Positions 11,215-21,412 of a stretch of DNA of 64,000 bases are shown here, in pieces. The notes below the pieces were generated by a model. The model was not told where the DNA came from and did no database searches. It saw nothing but the letters and a program-made list of their open reading frames with translations. The first letter of the stretch is position 1; the number at the start of each line of letters is the position of its first letter. The translations under genes were made by a program, and so were the position numbers. Origin of the DNA: Cenococcum geophilum 1.58 (taxonomy: Eukaryota; Ascomycota; Dothideomycetes; Gloniales; Gloniaceae); assembly GCA_001692895.1 (NCBI GenBank), contig KV748235.1:434001-498000 (forward strand), in the 5' to 3' direction.

Positions 11215-13440
11215 TACAATTCCTCCTCTTACCCACGACTTCAAGCACTTCGATCGCTCAATATTCACTAGCCTAAGCTTTATTTATTGCCAGGTAATTG
11301 TCCTTCGGGCTCCTAAAAATATTCGCTCTAGTTTAGCTGACATAGGTGGTATAGATAGGATATCTATCGCTATACGGTAGAGCGATGGGTAGTGTATACG
11401 GTTGCTCGGATTAAGCCACCAATTAAGGGCAGTAGTACTAGCAGGAAGATTAGTAGGGGAGGCGTTAATAAAGTATTCGAATTCATCCTCAATTATATTA
11501 AGGATTAACTACTTCCTGTTCTATATATCATACTCGTTAGGCTCCTAATCGCGAGCAATAGCTTCCTTCTCTTCTGCTCTACTCCTATACTTATCCTTAT
11601 ACTTATTTACCCAAAGCCTCCAGGCTATATTAACTACTAGCTTCCTCTAACTAGCTTTCCAGTTGCAATTAATATAGGCCTTCCTCTAATAAGGGGCTAA
11701 TAGTAAGGCTACGCCGTACGCGGTAACTTCGTTAGTCTTAAGGTAGTATTTATTAAAGGTATGCCAGCTAGTTCGAATGCAGTTGCAGAGCTTTAGGTTA
11801 GTTGCGTACTTTTATAAAGCCGATCTAAAGTGCTTTACCATAAAATCCATTATATAAAGCACCTTATTAAGAGTGGCCTTATCGCCTTCTATCTCTTTTA
11901 TAACTCTCTAGAAGGGCTATAAAAAGTCTCTTATATTTTTAAAAGCTCTCTAATCGGCGGCGTTAAGGATATCCTCCTTATCGAACTCCTTAATAAACTG
12001 CTCTTAATATTTTATAATTACGTCTTTTAATTTAAGAGCTACTAAGATTATATTATACCACAAGTTCTATTACATATTATTATTTATAGGAAGAGCTCGA
12101 AGAGCGGTTGCGATAAAGTTGTTATAGTAGGCGTTCAAGCTTTAAATATATATGATGACATTATACACTTTTCCTGGAGGCCTAATCTCGCGATAAGTAA
12201 ACTTGCTAGCCTTCCCTTTTTTAAACCTTTTAGCAAGGAGCTCCTTAATCTAGTTATCTTTAAGGTCTGACTCTGCCTTAAGCTTCTCACGAATATCCTT
12301 AAAGGCAGCGTTAACGGCTTCCTTATCCTCTAAGAAGAAGAAAGCTTATGCGGCTATATTAAGTACATACCTATAGCAGCGAATTTGGTGTTGCTATGGA
12401 TCGTATTAAGCTTCTATTTCTGCCTCTTAGATAGCCCTTTAAGAAGTCTATTATTGCTGCCGTAATTATCGCCCATACAGTATCCAACTTTATTAAGTAT
12501 TTAGTAGTCCTTAAGAACTTGCCAGAGGACTTCTACCTGCTTATTGCCGCCGTATTTACTAGGAAGAAAAGGTAGAGCAAGTAAAGCCTTCTAAAGTACA
12601 CCAGTATCATTAATAAAGTAGCCGCAGATTGTAATAAAAGTCTTTTAATTTAGTGAAGACCAGGTGTTAAGCAAAAGGTATATTAGCGTAAGAGAAGAAA
12701 GGAGCTTCTGCTTAAGGACTTCCTTATTAAGTATATAGGATTCCTTAATTATCCTAGGCACCAAATTATAGGAGTCTATTAGAGCTTCCTCGCAGGTATA
12801 ATTTACTATAAAAAGTAGCGCTTGAAGCTCCGGCCAGGTTACTGCGTCATATAGTAAATTTTAAACCACAATTAGCTGTGTAAAAGCGTCGCGTACTAGA
12901 GCTGGATTAACATAATCTCTTATTATAGCTTTCTTCTACCTTTTAAGCTTCTACGTATAAAGCTCTCCTTACTTATAAAATAGGCCCTAAAGACTCTGCT
13001 TTATAGCTCACTTAATAACTAAGTCCTCCTCCTTAATAACTACGCCGTGGGCGTTAAATAGATAAGAGTATATATTTGTAGTAACTATATCGCGCCAAAA
13101 TACGCATTGCTTACAGTACTAGTATTACCTTCCTTTACTATTTATAAGCGGCTTACTACTAGTGGGCTTACGCGAGAGAGCCCATATATTTACAGCCTGG
13201 ACTTTCCGTTTTTTATAGGCCTGTTTAAAGGATTAAGGGGAGGATTTAGTAGAGGATTTGGTAGAGAGTAACGCGTTAAATTTGTTATCCGGATTTAGGT
13301 TATTAAAAAGCTTACTTTTAAGCTTAGATAATTCTGACTAGGTATTAGAATTACTATTAGAGTTAATAAAAACAGGCTATAAAAGAGAGGGAGGCATAGT
13401 ACTAGGTTGTAATTGGTTTTAGGGGGAAGTGTTAAATATA
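11215..13440 (-). pseudogene. hAT transposase remnant
   Basis: Minus-strand decayed transposase. The C-terminal dimerisation region is readable near 11215-11490: DEFEYFINAPPTNLPAS, then WWLNPSNRIHYPSLYRIAID, ILSIPPMSAK, ERIF, GARRTITWQ and KSWVRGG. This matches the hAT dimerisation domain of fungal transposases (WW..., SIP.MSA..ER.FS.ARRTITW). Many stop codons precede it. The N-terminal limit is uncertain. Confidence 0.8.
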
Positions 13441-13543
13441 TTATAGATAGGAGGCATCTATAGGCAAGTCTAAAAAATTTAACTCTTGCGTATATATTAG
13501 AACGTACGGTGTAAAATTAGTCCTATATTTATACCTCACTACA

Positions 13544-13790
13544 TATTAATCGGACGTCCGTACACCGATTGTAAGAAAAGATTGAGGACTTTATCTCTTA
13601 AATAGTGGCTTTAGAGCCTCTATATATATATAGGAAGGTATAGGAAATAAGAACAAGAAGGGGGTAAGGGGGTGGTAATAAAAACAAGGGGTAGGTAACC
13701 GAGTTAATAACCGAGTCAATGATTAAGTTAATGACTGAGTTAATAGGAGGTTGCTGAGTCGGTGATAAGATAACCTAATTTAGGCCGATA
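13544..13790 (-). repeat. 3' LTR of Copia 3
   Basis: RIP-altered copy of the 247-bp LTR. Against the other copy it has A for G and T for C at many sites (TACACC for TGCACC, TTTATCTCTTAAATAG for CTGTCTCTTGAATGG). Confidence 0.92.
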
Positions 13791-13800
13791 TACCCCCCTA
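13791..13800 (-). other. Polypurine tract of Copia 3
   Basis: Plus-strand TACCCCCCTA, read on the minus strand as TAGGGGGGTA, directly abuts the 3' LTR. Confidence 0.65.
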
Positions 13801-16800
13801 GCTAATTGACTGGTAGGTGATTAGCTAGATATACCTAAATAGGAAATATCCATAGTGTTAAACTAAATAGAAATTATCTAAAAGTAAGAACTTAATAAGG
13901 AAATTGTGTAAATAGGTTAAATAGTATAGTCAAATCTGATTATAATAGGGTCTTAATATTAATCAGATTCAGTTATTAAATAAAGCCTTTGTGCTTTTGC
14001 CTTAGTAGGGCCTTCGTGAGACCATTAGCCGTTATATTAGTAGTAGGGACCCACTTAATTACAATTAAGCCCTTTTGAACTTCTTGGCGAAGCTAATGCT
14101 GGTAGATATCTATATAACAAAGCTTTATATTTAACTAAGGTCCGTTCTTAGTAAGCAGTTAAATTATTTATAGGTTGTCGCAGCCAATTATATACTCCTT
14201 ATTCGTGTAGAGTTGTATAGCTTAAAAGAAGCGCTGCTACTAAATTAATTCGGTAGCTGCATTTAATAGAGCCTTAAGCTTAGCTTTAGTGCTTAATGTT
14301 ATAACTATCTTCTACTTAGTGGAGTGCTAGTTAATTACTCCCCCAAATAGTAAAAATATAAAGCCTTTAGTGCTTTTTTAACTAATAGGATCATTGCTAA
14401 ATGCAGCGTTACTTATATAGACGACGATCTAACTTCTAATATTCCTGTTTAAGTATTCGATCGCTAGGGTTCTTGTTTAATAGAGGTATATAATCGCTTA
14501 ATTAACTACGGCTTTATGCAGGGGCGACGGATTGCGAAGGAATTCTGTAAGCTTACTCGAGGCTTAAGTGACGTTAGGTCGTGTAATGTAGGTAGCGTAT
14601 AGTAGTAAGCCGACCTTCCGTTAATATATATAGACCTACTGCTTAGAGGCCTATTCTAGATTAGGTAAGAGATTATCCGTACTTATTAGCGTATATATTA
14701 GACGATAATCTTTTAGATAAAAGGTGCTGGCGATCTTATTAATATAGGAATCTTAATAGAGCTAAAGCTTCCGTTAAGGTTAATTGCGGAGGATTTTAAT
14801 TCCTAAGAACTAGGTTAGTTCTTTTAGGTTTTTAATCTTATACTTCTTTATTAGCTCTTCCTTAAAGAGTTAAAGCTTTAGTAGGTCTTCTATGCGGTAG
14901 GCTACTATAATATTATTAACGTAAAAGAATATAATTAGCTAGTTGTTGTGAAATAGGCATAATTCTCTATTGACTGCCGTTAGACCTAGGGTTATTAGGG
15001 TAGTTAAGAACTTATTAAGCTAAAGTAATAGTAATTGTCTAAGGCCGTATAAGGCTCTTTAAAGGAGTAGACATCTACCCTTTTATTAAAAGCTATTTAG
15101 AAACTTAATATAGACTGTCTTATTAATAAGGCTATTGGCGAAGGCGTTAACTATATTATACTATTAAGTCTCTAGATTGCATGCAGCGATAATCGCTATT
15201 ATAGCCCTGAATATTTTTATTGTAAGGGTTGCTGTATACGTGTCCTTTTTACTAGGTTGTTATAAGTTACCTTGTATATAAAGACGGGCTTTAAATTTAA
15301 CTAGATATCTATTAGTGTTAAACTTATAAGTAAACACCTAGGTGACGGGTAAGACGTTAAGCGATACTGTCTATATAACGGTCTTAAATGTCCCTCGCTG
15401 CTTAAGATTACTAAATTCCTTATTAGCGGCTTCCGCAAAGCTATCTTTATACGGGTAAGCTTAAAGCTCCTTCTAGCTATAAGGTAGTAATAGAAGCTCG
15501 TTACGGTGTAATTGCTTTTGGTAATATTTAATTCCGGTAGCAAAAGCTTTATAGAAGGCAGGAAGGGTATCTAATTGCTTAATATCTATAAGGTAAGCTT
15601 CTTAACGCGTTAAGGGCTTCTTAGTTCTTCTACTTGTTATAATATTAATATCACCTATATCGCTATAAATCTTCTATCTTAGATAAGCTTATTCTCTAGA
15701 AACGAGTTTAAATTAGGGTTTTCGCTTAATTAAGGCACTTAACGGCTCTATATTAGTAGTATCTAATTAAGGTTTTAGCGTCTTAGCTAGGGTAGGGAGG
15801 CCTAGTGTAGAGTTGTCCTTAAAGGCTTGTAGGCTAATTACGTCATCGTCCTAATCTGTCGCTTGATCTTAATTTTTATTAGTATTTACCTATTAACTTC
15901 TACTAATATCTACCTCATCCTCCTTATCTAATGTCTTATCTAACGTCTTATTAAGCTCTTCCTAAAGCGTCCTATTAATATTTAATATATTAATTACCTC
16001 TAAAATTTGATTCGCGCGTTTCTGGAGTAGATTTGCGAGATTTAGCTAATTGTCGTTATAGAGCAATTACTTATTAAACGTTACGTCTCTCGTTTAAATT
16101 ACCTTCTTTTCGCTAGGTATATAGACCCTAAAGATATTTGTTAACTAGTACCCCACTAAGTATCTAATATAAGCCCTTAGCTTAAGCTTTTATATATATA
16201 GGATTTTATATTTAAGCGGGTAAGCTTTATAGCCATATATTTATAGGTAAGCTATATTTGGCTTTAATGGCGAGAGCCCTAGTGCTGACTAGAGCTTTTT
16301 AAAAGGTATTATTTAGCCGAGCTGGGCGCTTAGTGTCCGATTGATTAAGTACGTTATAGCCCTAACGATTTCTAGCTAGATCTTTTCTAGTAATTAAGCC
16401 TTAATCCGCATGCATTAAGACTTAATAATAATTACCCCCCTAGAATATTTAGTAGAACCATTTTAAGACTTTATATATAGGGCCGACTGCTCTAGTAATA
16501 TACCTTTTTAGGTCCTCTAGGTGTTAAACTCGCTACCTAGAGACGTTTCGCCATCGATTTGAATTATAGTAATCTTTAGGTTATATTGACGTTCTACCCT
16601 ATTTAAGTATTATATAATTGCTTATATTGTTAACAACTTATAGGCGAAGGTCTCGACCTTGTTTAAATGTAGAAATTTGTTATAGAAATGTATTGTCTAG
16701 ATATGACTATTATACGCCATAATCTTTTAAAATAAGTTAATATGCACTTAGTAGAAGGGTCTGGTTGCCTTATTAGTAGGTGGTTTTCTTAATACAATCT

Positions 16801-18639
16801 CGTAAGCCTTACTAATAGCGTAGGTCTTACAGTTAATTGTCACTGGACCTTGAAGTTTTGTACCACCTACTTTCTAGGGTAAATACTTAATTGCGTTGGG
16901 TCCTATATAGCCTAGTCTCTTATACTAGAGTCTGCTAGCGACTTCCTAATTAGGAAGGGGGTTTTACAATTAGATTGCAAATAAGGCCTTACTTAGGGTC
17001 TTTAATTGCAGCTCGTTATACTTTAGGGTTAATTAATTATAATAGCGCTCGCAATATACGAACGTCTCGTAATCGTTTTTATATAGTAGGTTCTTCTTAT
17101 TGTCCCACTATATATCCCTATTATTGAACTTTCTTAGGCAGGCTAAATTTATATAAAAACCTGGTATATAAGCTATATTAGCTAAGAAGATCTTTCTAGG
17201 ACCTAATGGCGTTTAAATAGTAATTGCCACCGTCCCTATACCCTTAACTAGATCTATACCCGTCCCGGCATATACGAAGTTATTACTTAGTTAAAGCTTA
17301 TCAACGAACCTTAATTGATCATTAATGACGTATATAGTGGTTTCATTATTAAGGATTACGCTATCGCGTAGCTTATAGTTAGTGCCTACTTTATAGGCGC
17401 CTATTTAATATACGCAAAAGGTACTATCGTCTTCCTTTTTGTCTAGGCTCCGTGCAGCTTCCTTTTTTAGAGACTACTTCCTAACCTTCTTAAGTGTTCG
17501 CTTGTGCCATTCTAGGGCATTAGCAATCTTTTCCTTAACCTTTTTGGCCGTAGCTTTATCTAATTTCCAGTCCTTTAATTAAACTGACTTGTTAATATAA
17601 GGACAGTCCTGGAACTAGTAAATAGCTCCGTAGTAGCACGTTGGGGTATCTTTCTTTCGTGCCGTCTTGGAGGTAGTAGGGGCCTTATCTTTAAGAGCCT
17701 TGTCCTTAGGAGCCTTATTAATTGGCTTGCCCTAAAAGCTTACTGTATTGGCACTAAGCTGAGCTCTATTCTTCTACTAGGCAGTCTCCAATCGTCGATA
17801 GTTTTAATATATGTCGACTAGTTAATATATAGATATTACGTGGTCCTTGGCCCAGTCGTGTTTGTCAAATTCGACCCTCCACGTTAAGGCCCAATTTGGT
17901 AATACTGGCTCTACCGCCAGCAGAAAGTCTCTAATTGCTTAGTCGCCGTCTACGTCTAATAATTTGATCTTTTTATAGTCGTTATACGTCTTCTCCTACT
18001 GCTATAACCAGGTCTCAAAGTTCTGATTCTTTAGGCCCTTTTTAACCTTAGCGTATTGAGTGGATAGGTAGAGCTAACGTGCAGTATTGGTAGGGGCAAC
18101 CCTCTCCTTAAGAGTTACTAGTACGTTATATATTAAGTCGATACCCAATATATAGGTGTTTAGATGTCTGGCTACTATACCAGTGGTATAGCTTTGTAGA
18201 GAAGTTAAGGCCGCCTTTTGCTTCTTGTACTCCTTCTCTACTATCTTATACCTCTTATAGAGAATTTAAAGCTCGTCCTTTTCGTCCTTAGAGAGAGCTA
18301 TATATAAAGTCGTTCCTATCTTCACATCTTAAGGTTTAGGAAAGACTGGTTTAATTAATTGGGGCAACTTGTCCCGTTTGGTTAAGGGGTTAATATATTC
18401 CCATACGTCTCCTGTTTAGGCGCGAAGCCTAATAAGGTTGATCTATTCGTCCCAATCGGCTTAGCTCGATAATATCACCGTCGTGGTGATAGCTTAGGTA
18501 GGTGGTTGAGAAGTTATATTAAAAAGGTGCTTGCAGAAAGGTTAAAGGATTTGGTAATAAGTAGTATTTTAATAAGGGGTATATTAATTAAATAGATCAA
18601 TTAAATCAAATAGTTGAATAGGGGCAATACGGCAAGCAA
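13801..18639 (-). pseudogene. Copia 3 gag-pol remnant
   Basis: Minus-strand gag-pol remnant of the same broad Copia group as Copia 1 and 2. Reverse transcriptase is recognisable near 14900-14945, where the minus strand reads ILFYVNNIIVAY, a YVDD motif with both Asp codons changed to Asn by G-to-A. Gag lies near 17900-18430 and integrase near 16100-16500. Stop codons occur throughout. Confidence 0.75.
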
Positions 18640-18653
18640 CCCGGGCTCATAAC
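18640..18653 (-). other. Primer-binding site of Copia 3
   Basis: On the minus strand GTTATGAGCCCGGG follows the 5' LTR directly, identical to the site of Copia 1. It is complementary to the anticodon arm of an initiator-Met tRNA. Confidence 0.65.
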
Positions 18654-18900
18654 TGTTAATCGGACGTCCGTGCACCGATTGTAAGAAAAGATTGAGGACT
18701 CTGTCTCTTGAATGGTGGCTCTAGAGCCTCTATATATACATAGGAAGGTGTAGGAAATGAGAATGAGAAGGGGGTAAGGGGGTGGCAATGGAAACAAGGG
18801 GTAGGTGACCGAGTTAATGACCGAGTCAATGATTGAGTCAATGACTGAGTCAATGGGAGGTTGCTGAGTCGGTGATAAGATAACCTGATTCAGGCCGACA
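18654..18900 (-). repeat. 5' LTR of Copia 3
   Basis: Less mutated 247-bp LTR copy. It contains five near-repeats of GAGTCAATGA / GAGTTAATGA and a TATATATACATAGG stretch. Confidence 0.92.
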
Positions 18901-19058
18901 CTACACCATAAGAGCCTTAAGTCTCTATATATATTCGTAATTTTATAAATATTTATTTATAAGGGCTGCCAAAATATTCAATTATTATCACTCCTTATGA
19001 ATGAATATATCGTTATAAAGCAATGAATAAAATTATCATTGCCAACCCTGCTCGTATG

Positions 19059-19224
19059 TCTTACTACTGTCTCGGTCAACGACTCGGTCAACGACACGGT
19101 CTACGACTCGGTCTACGACCCGGTCAGCGAAGTAGTCTACTACCTATTTTCCTTATGTATTTATAGAGGCTCTAGAGCCACATTCAATAGAGAGAGTTCT
19201 TCTCAGTGACTTGTCCGTCCGACA
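19059..19224 (+). repeat. 3' LTR of Copia 1, right part
   Basis: The remaining 166 bp of the 3' LTR, after the second copy of the hAT target duplication (19051-19058). It ends GTCCGTCCGACA at 19224 and is followed by CCACT, the element's own target duplication. Confidence 0.92.
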
Positions 19225-20159
19225 CCACTAGACTTAGGTGTCAAATGGTGCTGCCATTGAACAAGTGGTTGCACACAATCGGGCGGCGTATTGTTGGACG
19301 AGTGTTCACTTAATGAAGTCCATAGCGGCATTCCATCTGCCAAGGTCGAGTTTACCACCTCGCCACCCAGCCCAGCTCCAGCTTGGGAGGCATGTCTGCT
19401 TTTGCAAGGGTTCAAATTGATTTCGAGTGCACGGGGTTTGGTATTTCCAGAGTAGTGCGATGTGGAAGAATGCCACAGGTAGTCCACAGATAAATCCTTA
19501 GTTGAAAGATGATGAAAGCGCTGTAGCAATCCCAGCGAATGCGCGTAACACATCTCCGAGATAGGTGAACTTCTTTTGAGCATACTTGGAGATCAAGGAA
19601 GCCAAAGTAATAGGGTCCGGAGTGACTCTGTACAATAACTCTTGATATAAACTTTGGTCAGAGATACGAAGCTGGAACTGGTCTAGTTCATGAGTCTCTT
19701 CAGACCAGTACGCACGGCGACATATCCAAGTCACCGTATCGATCTCAAACACCAATGCTCTCTGAGAAAATAGTGCTTCTTGGAATGTCCATCCTCTGTT
19801 TGCCTATGCTTCTTTGTCGGTCCTCCGGGAAGGCTGCTGACGGCAGAGAAGCTGAATATTTTCGTCGTATGCCAAAATTTGCTGAGTGAAACTCCTGGAT
19901 TTGGAAATGCCCTGCAATCCATGCGAGCCGTAGTCTGAGTCAGTTCCCTGAGCAGCCACGATAGTCAAAGATGCGCTATAGAAAATATACGCCATGTTGT
20001 TTAACTCAGCGTCGATTAACTTCTCATCGTCTTGAGGTATGCATAGAGAATCTACCCAAAGATATCTCTCGCCTAGGTATTTTGTGAGACCCATAGCATC
20101 TCTAACTGTCCTCGGAATGGCAGGCCTATTTGTGGGAGAGAGCGAGAATGGCTCCTGTA
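19225..20159 (-). pseudogene. HET-domain gene, piece C (core of the HET domain)
   Basis: The central part of the HET gene. From high to low coordinates the minus strand reads RPAIPRTVRDAMG, YLWVDSLCIPQDD (20031-20072), NNMAYIFYSASLTIVAAQGT, NRGWTFQEALFSQRALVF (about 19745-19797), TYLGDVLRAFAGI and LPSWSWAGWRGG. These are the signature blocks of the HET domain (PF06985) and its C-terminal extension. It has in-frame stops at 19804-19806 (TAG, just before NRGWTFQE) and 19498-19500 (TAA, before GFICGLP). Both fit a CpA-to-TpA change. A one-base frame change near 19300-19330 is needed to reach VQPLVQWQHHLTPK, which then runs in frame into piece D. Confidence 0.88.
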
Positions 20160-20915
20160 CAGTGATGTCAGCGGTTAGGTTAGGTTACAAAAATGAGGCT
20201 AAAACCGATCCAAAATTCGGATTTAGGCTACTAACCGGTTATGTAACCGGTTAAACCAGATCAACCGGATAAAATATATAGATTTTGGAGTAATATAGTG
20301 TATAAAGCGGTAAAGGTGCTTAAGGAAGGTACGGAGGAGTTGTATAAAGTAATGAAATAGTATATAGAGATCCTATAAAGCTTGCAGGACGTCAGCAGTG
20401 ATATTGGCGATTAATAAGCAAATTAGAACGTCGTACTTACTATCGCGAGTCTTGGCATGGTGTTGAACGACGATTAGTCGTCAATTATAAAACAATGAGG
20501 GCAGTATATGGGCAGTAATAAGGGTAGTAATAATAAAGGCGACGCGTTATGGGCGACGTGATATAGGCGACGCGATAGGGATAACGCGGTTAGGAATAAC
20601 CACCTTAACTTCATCAACTCCATCAAATTAACTACATCCAATCGATCTGGTCATCTATAAAGCCTCGAACGGATTAACTCGGGCGTTGCTACACGGCAAT
20701 TTTAAGCCAATAGACGAGGCTTGGCTCCCTTAGGTGACGTTCGCCCTTACCNAAATNCTTACCANTAAGGCCTTACTGGTTCCTGGTTACCTGGTTATCG
20801 CTAAAGCTTCAGAACCGATCCAGATTAAGCCAATAAAATCGTCTAACCGGTTAGGCTTTGAATTTTGGTATAACCGAACCGATCCAATAAAGTAACCTAA
20901 CCAGTGACATCACTG
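20160..20915. mobile_element. Non-autonomous hAT element inserted in the HET domain
   Basis: A 756-bp element with inverted ends CAGTGATGTCA (20160) and TGACATCACTG (to 20915), flanked by the 8-bp duplication CTCCTGTA (20152-20159, 20916-20923). Removing it with one duplication rejoins ALLQE to PFSLSPTNRPAIPRTVRDAM in frame. Repeated motifs sit near both ends: GGTTAGGTTAC, AACCGATCCA (left once, right twice) and AACCGGTTA. It has no open frame of note. Ambiguous bases occur at 20752, 20757 and 20765. Confidence 0.93.
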
Positions 20916-21149
20916 CTCCTGTAGCAGAGCGAGATTCTTGCTTTGCGTCTTAAAGTGCTCCTGCTTACCCCAAACATAGCTTAAGGCCACATAACAGGAC
21001 ACATCCTGACTAAGAACAACACATTGCTTCCAAGTGTCAATAAGCCAACGAGGTCGAATTTTGTTGAGCTGATGTGATCGACTGATTTCGGAGCACGCTT
21101 TATGGAACTGCACACACCGCGATTTCCATGCTCTTAGGAGGTCAATATC
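20916..21149 (-). pseudogene. HET-domain gene, piece B (start of the HET domain)
   Basis: The minus strand reads DIDLLRAWKSRCVQFHKACS, then PRWLIDTWKQCVV and CYVALSYVWGKQEHFKT (LSYVWG encoded near 20968-20990), the first conserved block of HET domains. Its upper edge is the ATATC duplication of Copia 2 and its lower edge is the CTCCTGTA duplication of the hAT element. It has no internal stop. It joins in frame to piece A (RNWVDI-DLLRAW) and to piece C (ALLQE-PFSLSP). Confidence 0.9.
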
Positions 21150-21412
21150 TGTCAACCTGAATCGAAGTTCCTTACTACCATCGTAATACTGTCTGACGAC
21201 CTAGATCGTCTATACGAACTATGTCTCAGTTGTCTCGTATCTTAAGCTCGTATGTCTCATCGAACGTCTCATTACCTGTTTCTCTTAACTATAACCTACT
21301 ACATAACGACGTCGTCATTATTGTATTTAGGACCTACCTAATATATATAAGAGAGCTTCTAGAGCCCTCTTTAATAAAAACAGAGTTCTCATTCCTGATC
21401 GTCCGTTCAACA
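21150..21412 (+). repeat. 5' LTR of Copia 2
   Basis: Begins TGTCAACCTGAATCG and ends CGTCCGTTCAACA. It is followed by GTTATAAGCC, a G-to-A altered version of the primer site seen in Copia 1 and 3. Confidence 0.92.

Larger units (their letters stand above)
13544..18900 (-). mobile_element. Copia LTR retrotransposon 3, inside the hAT element
   Basis: Two 247-bp LTRs (13544-13790 and 18654-18900) in minus orientation, flanked by the 5-bp duplication CTACA (13539-13543, 18901-18905). On the plus strand they run from TGTTAATCGGACG to GGCCGACA. The left copy has TATTAATCGG and GGCCGATA instead, consistent with G-to-A change at the ends. It is a complete element, apart from mutation, and the deepest layer of the left nest. 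Confidence 0.93.
10981..19050 (-). mobile_element. hAT DNA transposon inserted in the Copia 1 LTR, itself split
   Basis: The ends are inverted repeats: CAGGGTTGGCAATGAT at 10981, and its reverse complement ending CATTGCCAACCCTG at 19050. They are flanked by an exact 8-bp duplication CTCGTATG (10973-10980, 19051-19058). CAG-type ends with an 8-bp TSD define the hAT superfamily. Its own DNA is 10981-13543 plus 18906-19050, about 2.7 kb; the middle is a minus-strand Copia. Runs of C and G at 11161-11180 occur in its left part. Confidence 0.92.
5827..19224 (+). mobile_element. Copia LTR retrotransposon 1, interrupted in its 3' LTR
   Basis: A 5-bp target duplication CCACT (5822-5826 and 19225-19229) brackets an element with LTRs that begin TGTCGACC and end CCRACA. 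The 5' LTR is 5827-6053 (227 bp). The 3' LTR is 10920-10980 plus 19059-19224 (61 + 166 = 227 bp), split by a hAT element at 10981-19050. Gag-pol remnants are on the plus strand with integrase before reverse transcriptase, as in Ty1/Copia. The five differences I see between the LTRs are mostly A-for-G or T-for-C changes. The element splits the HET gene. Confidence 0.93.

Noticed and set aside
19203..19583. The open frame here as an independent minus-strand gene
   Set aside because: Its first part runs in the wrong frame through the HET block encoding PSWSWAGW. Only its end (VQPLVQWQHHLTPK) is real, as part of the HET gene after a frame change.
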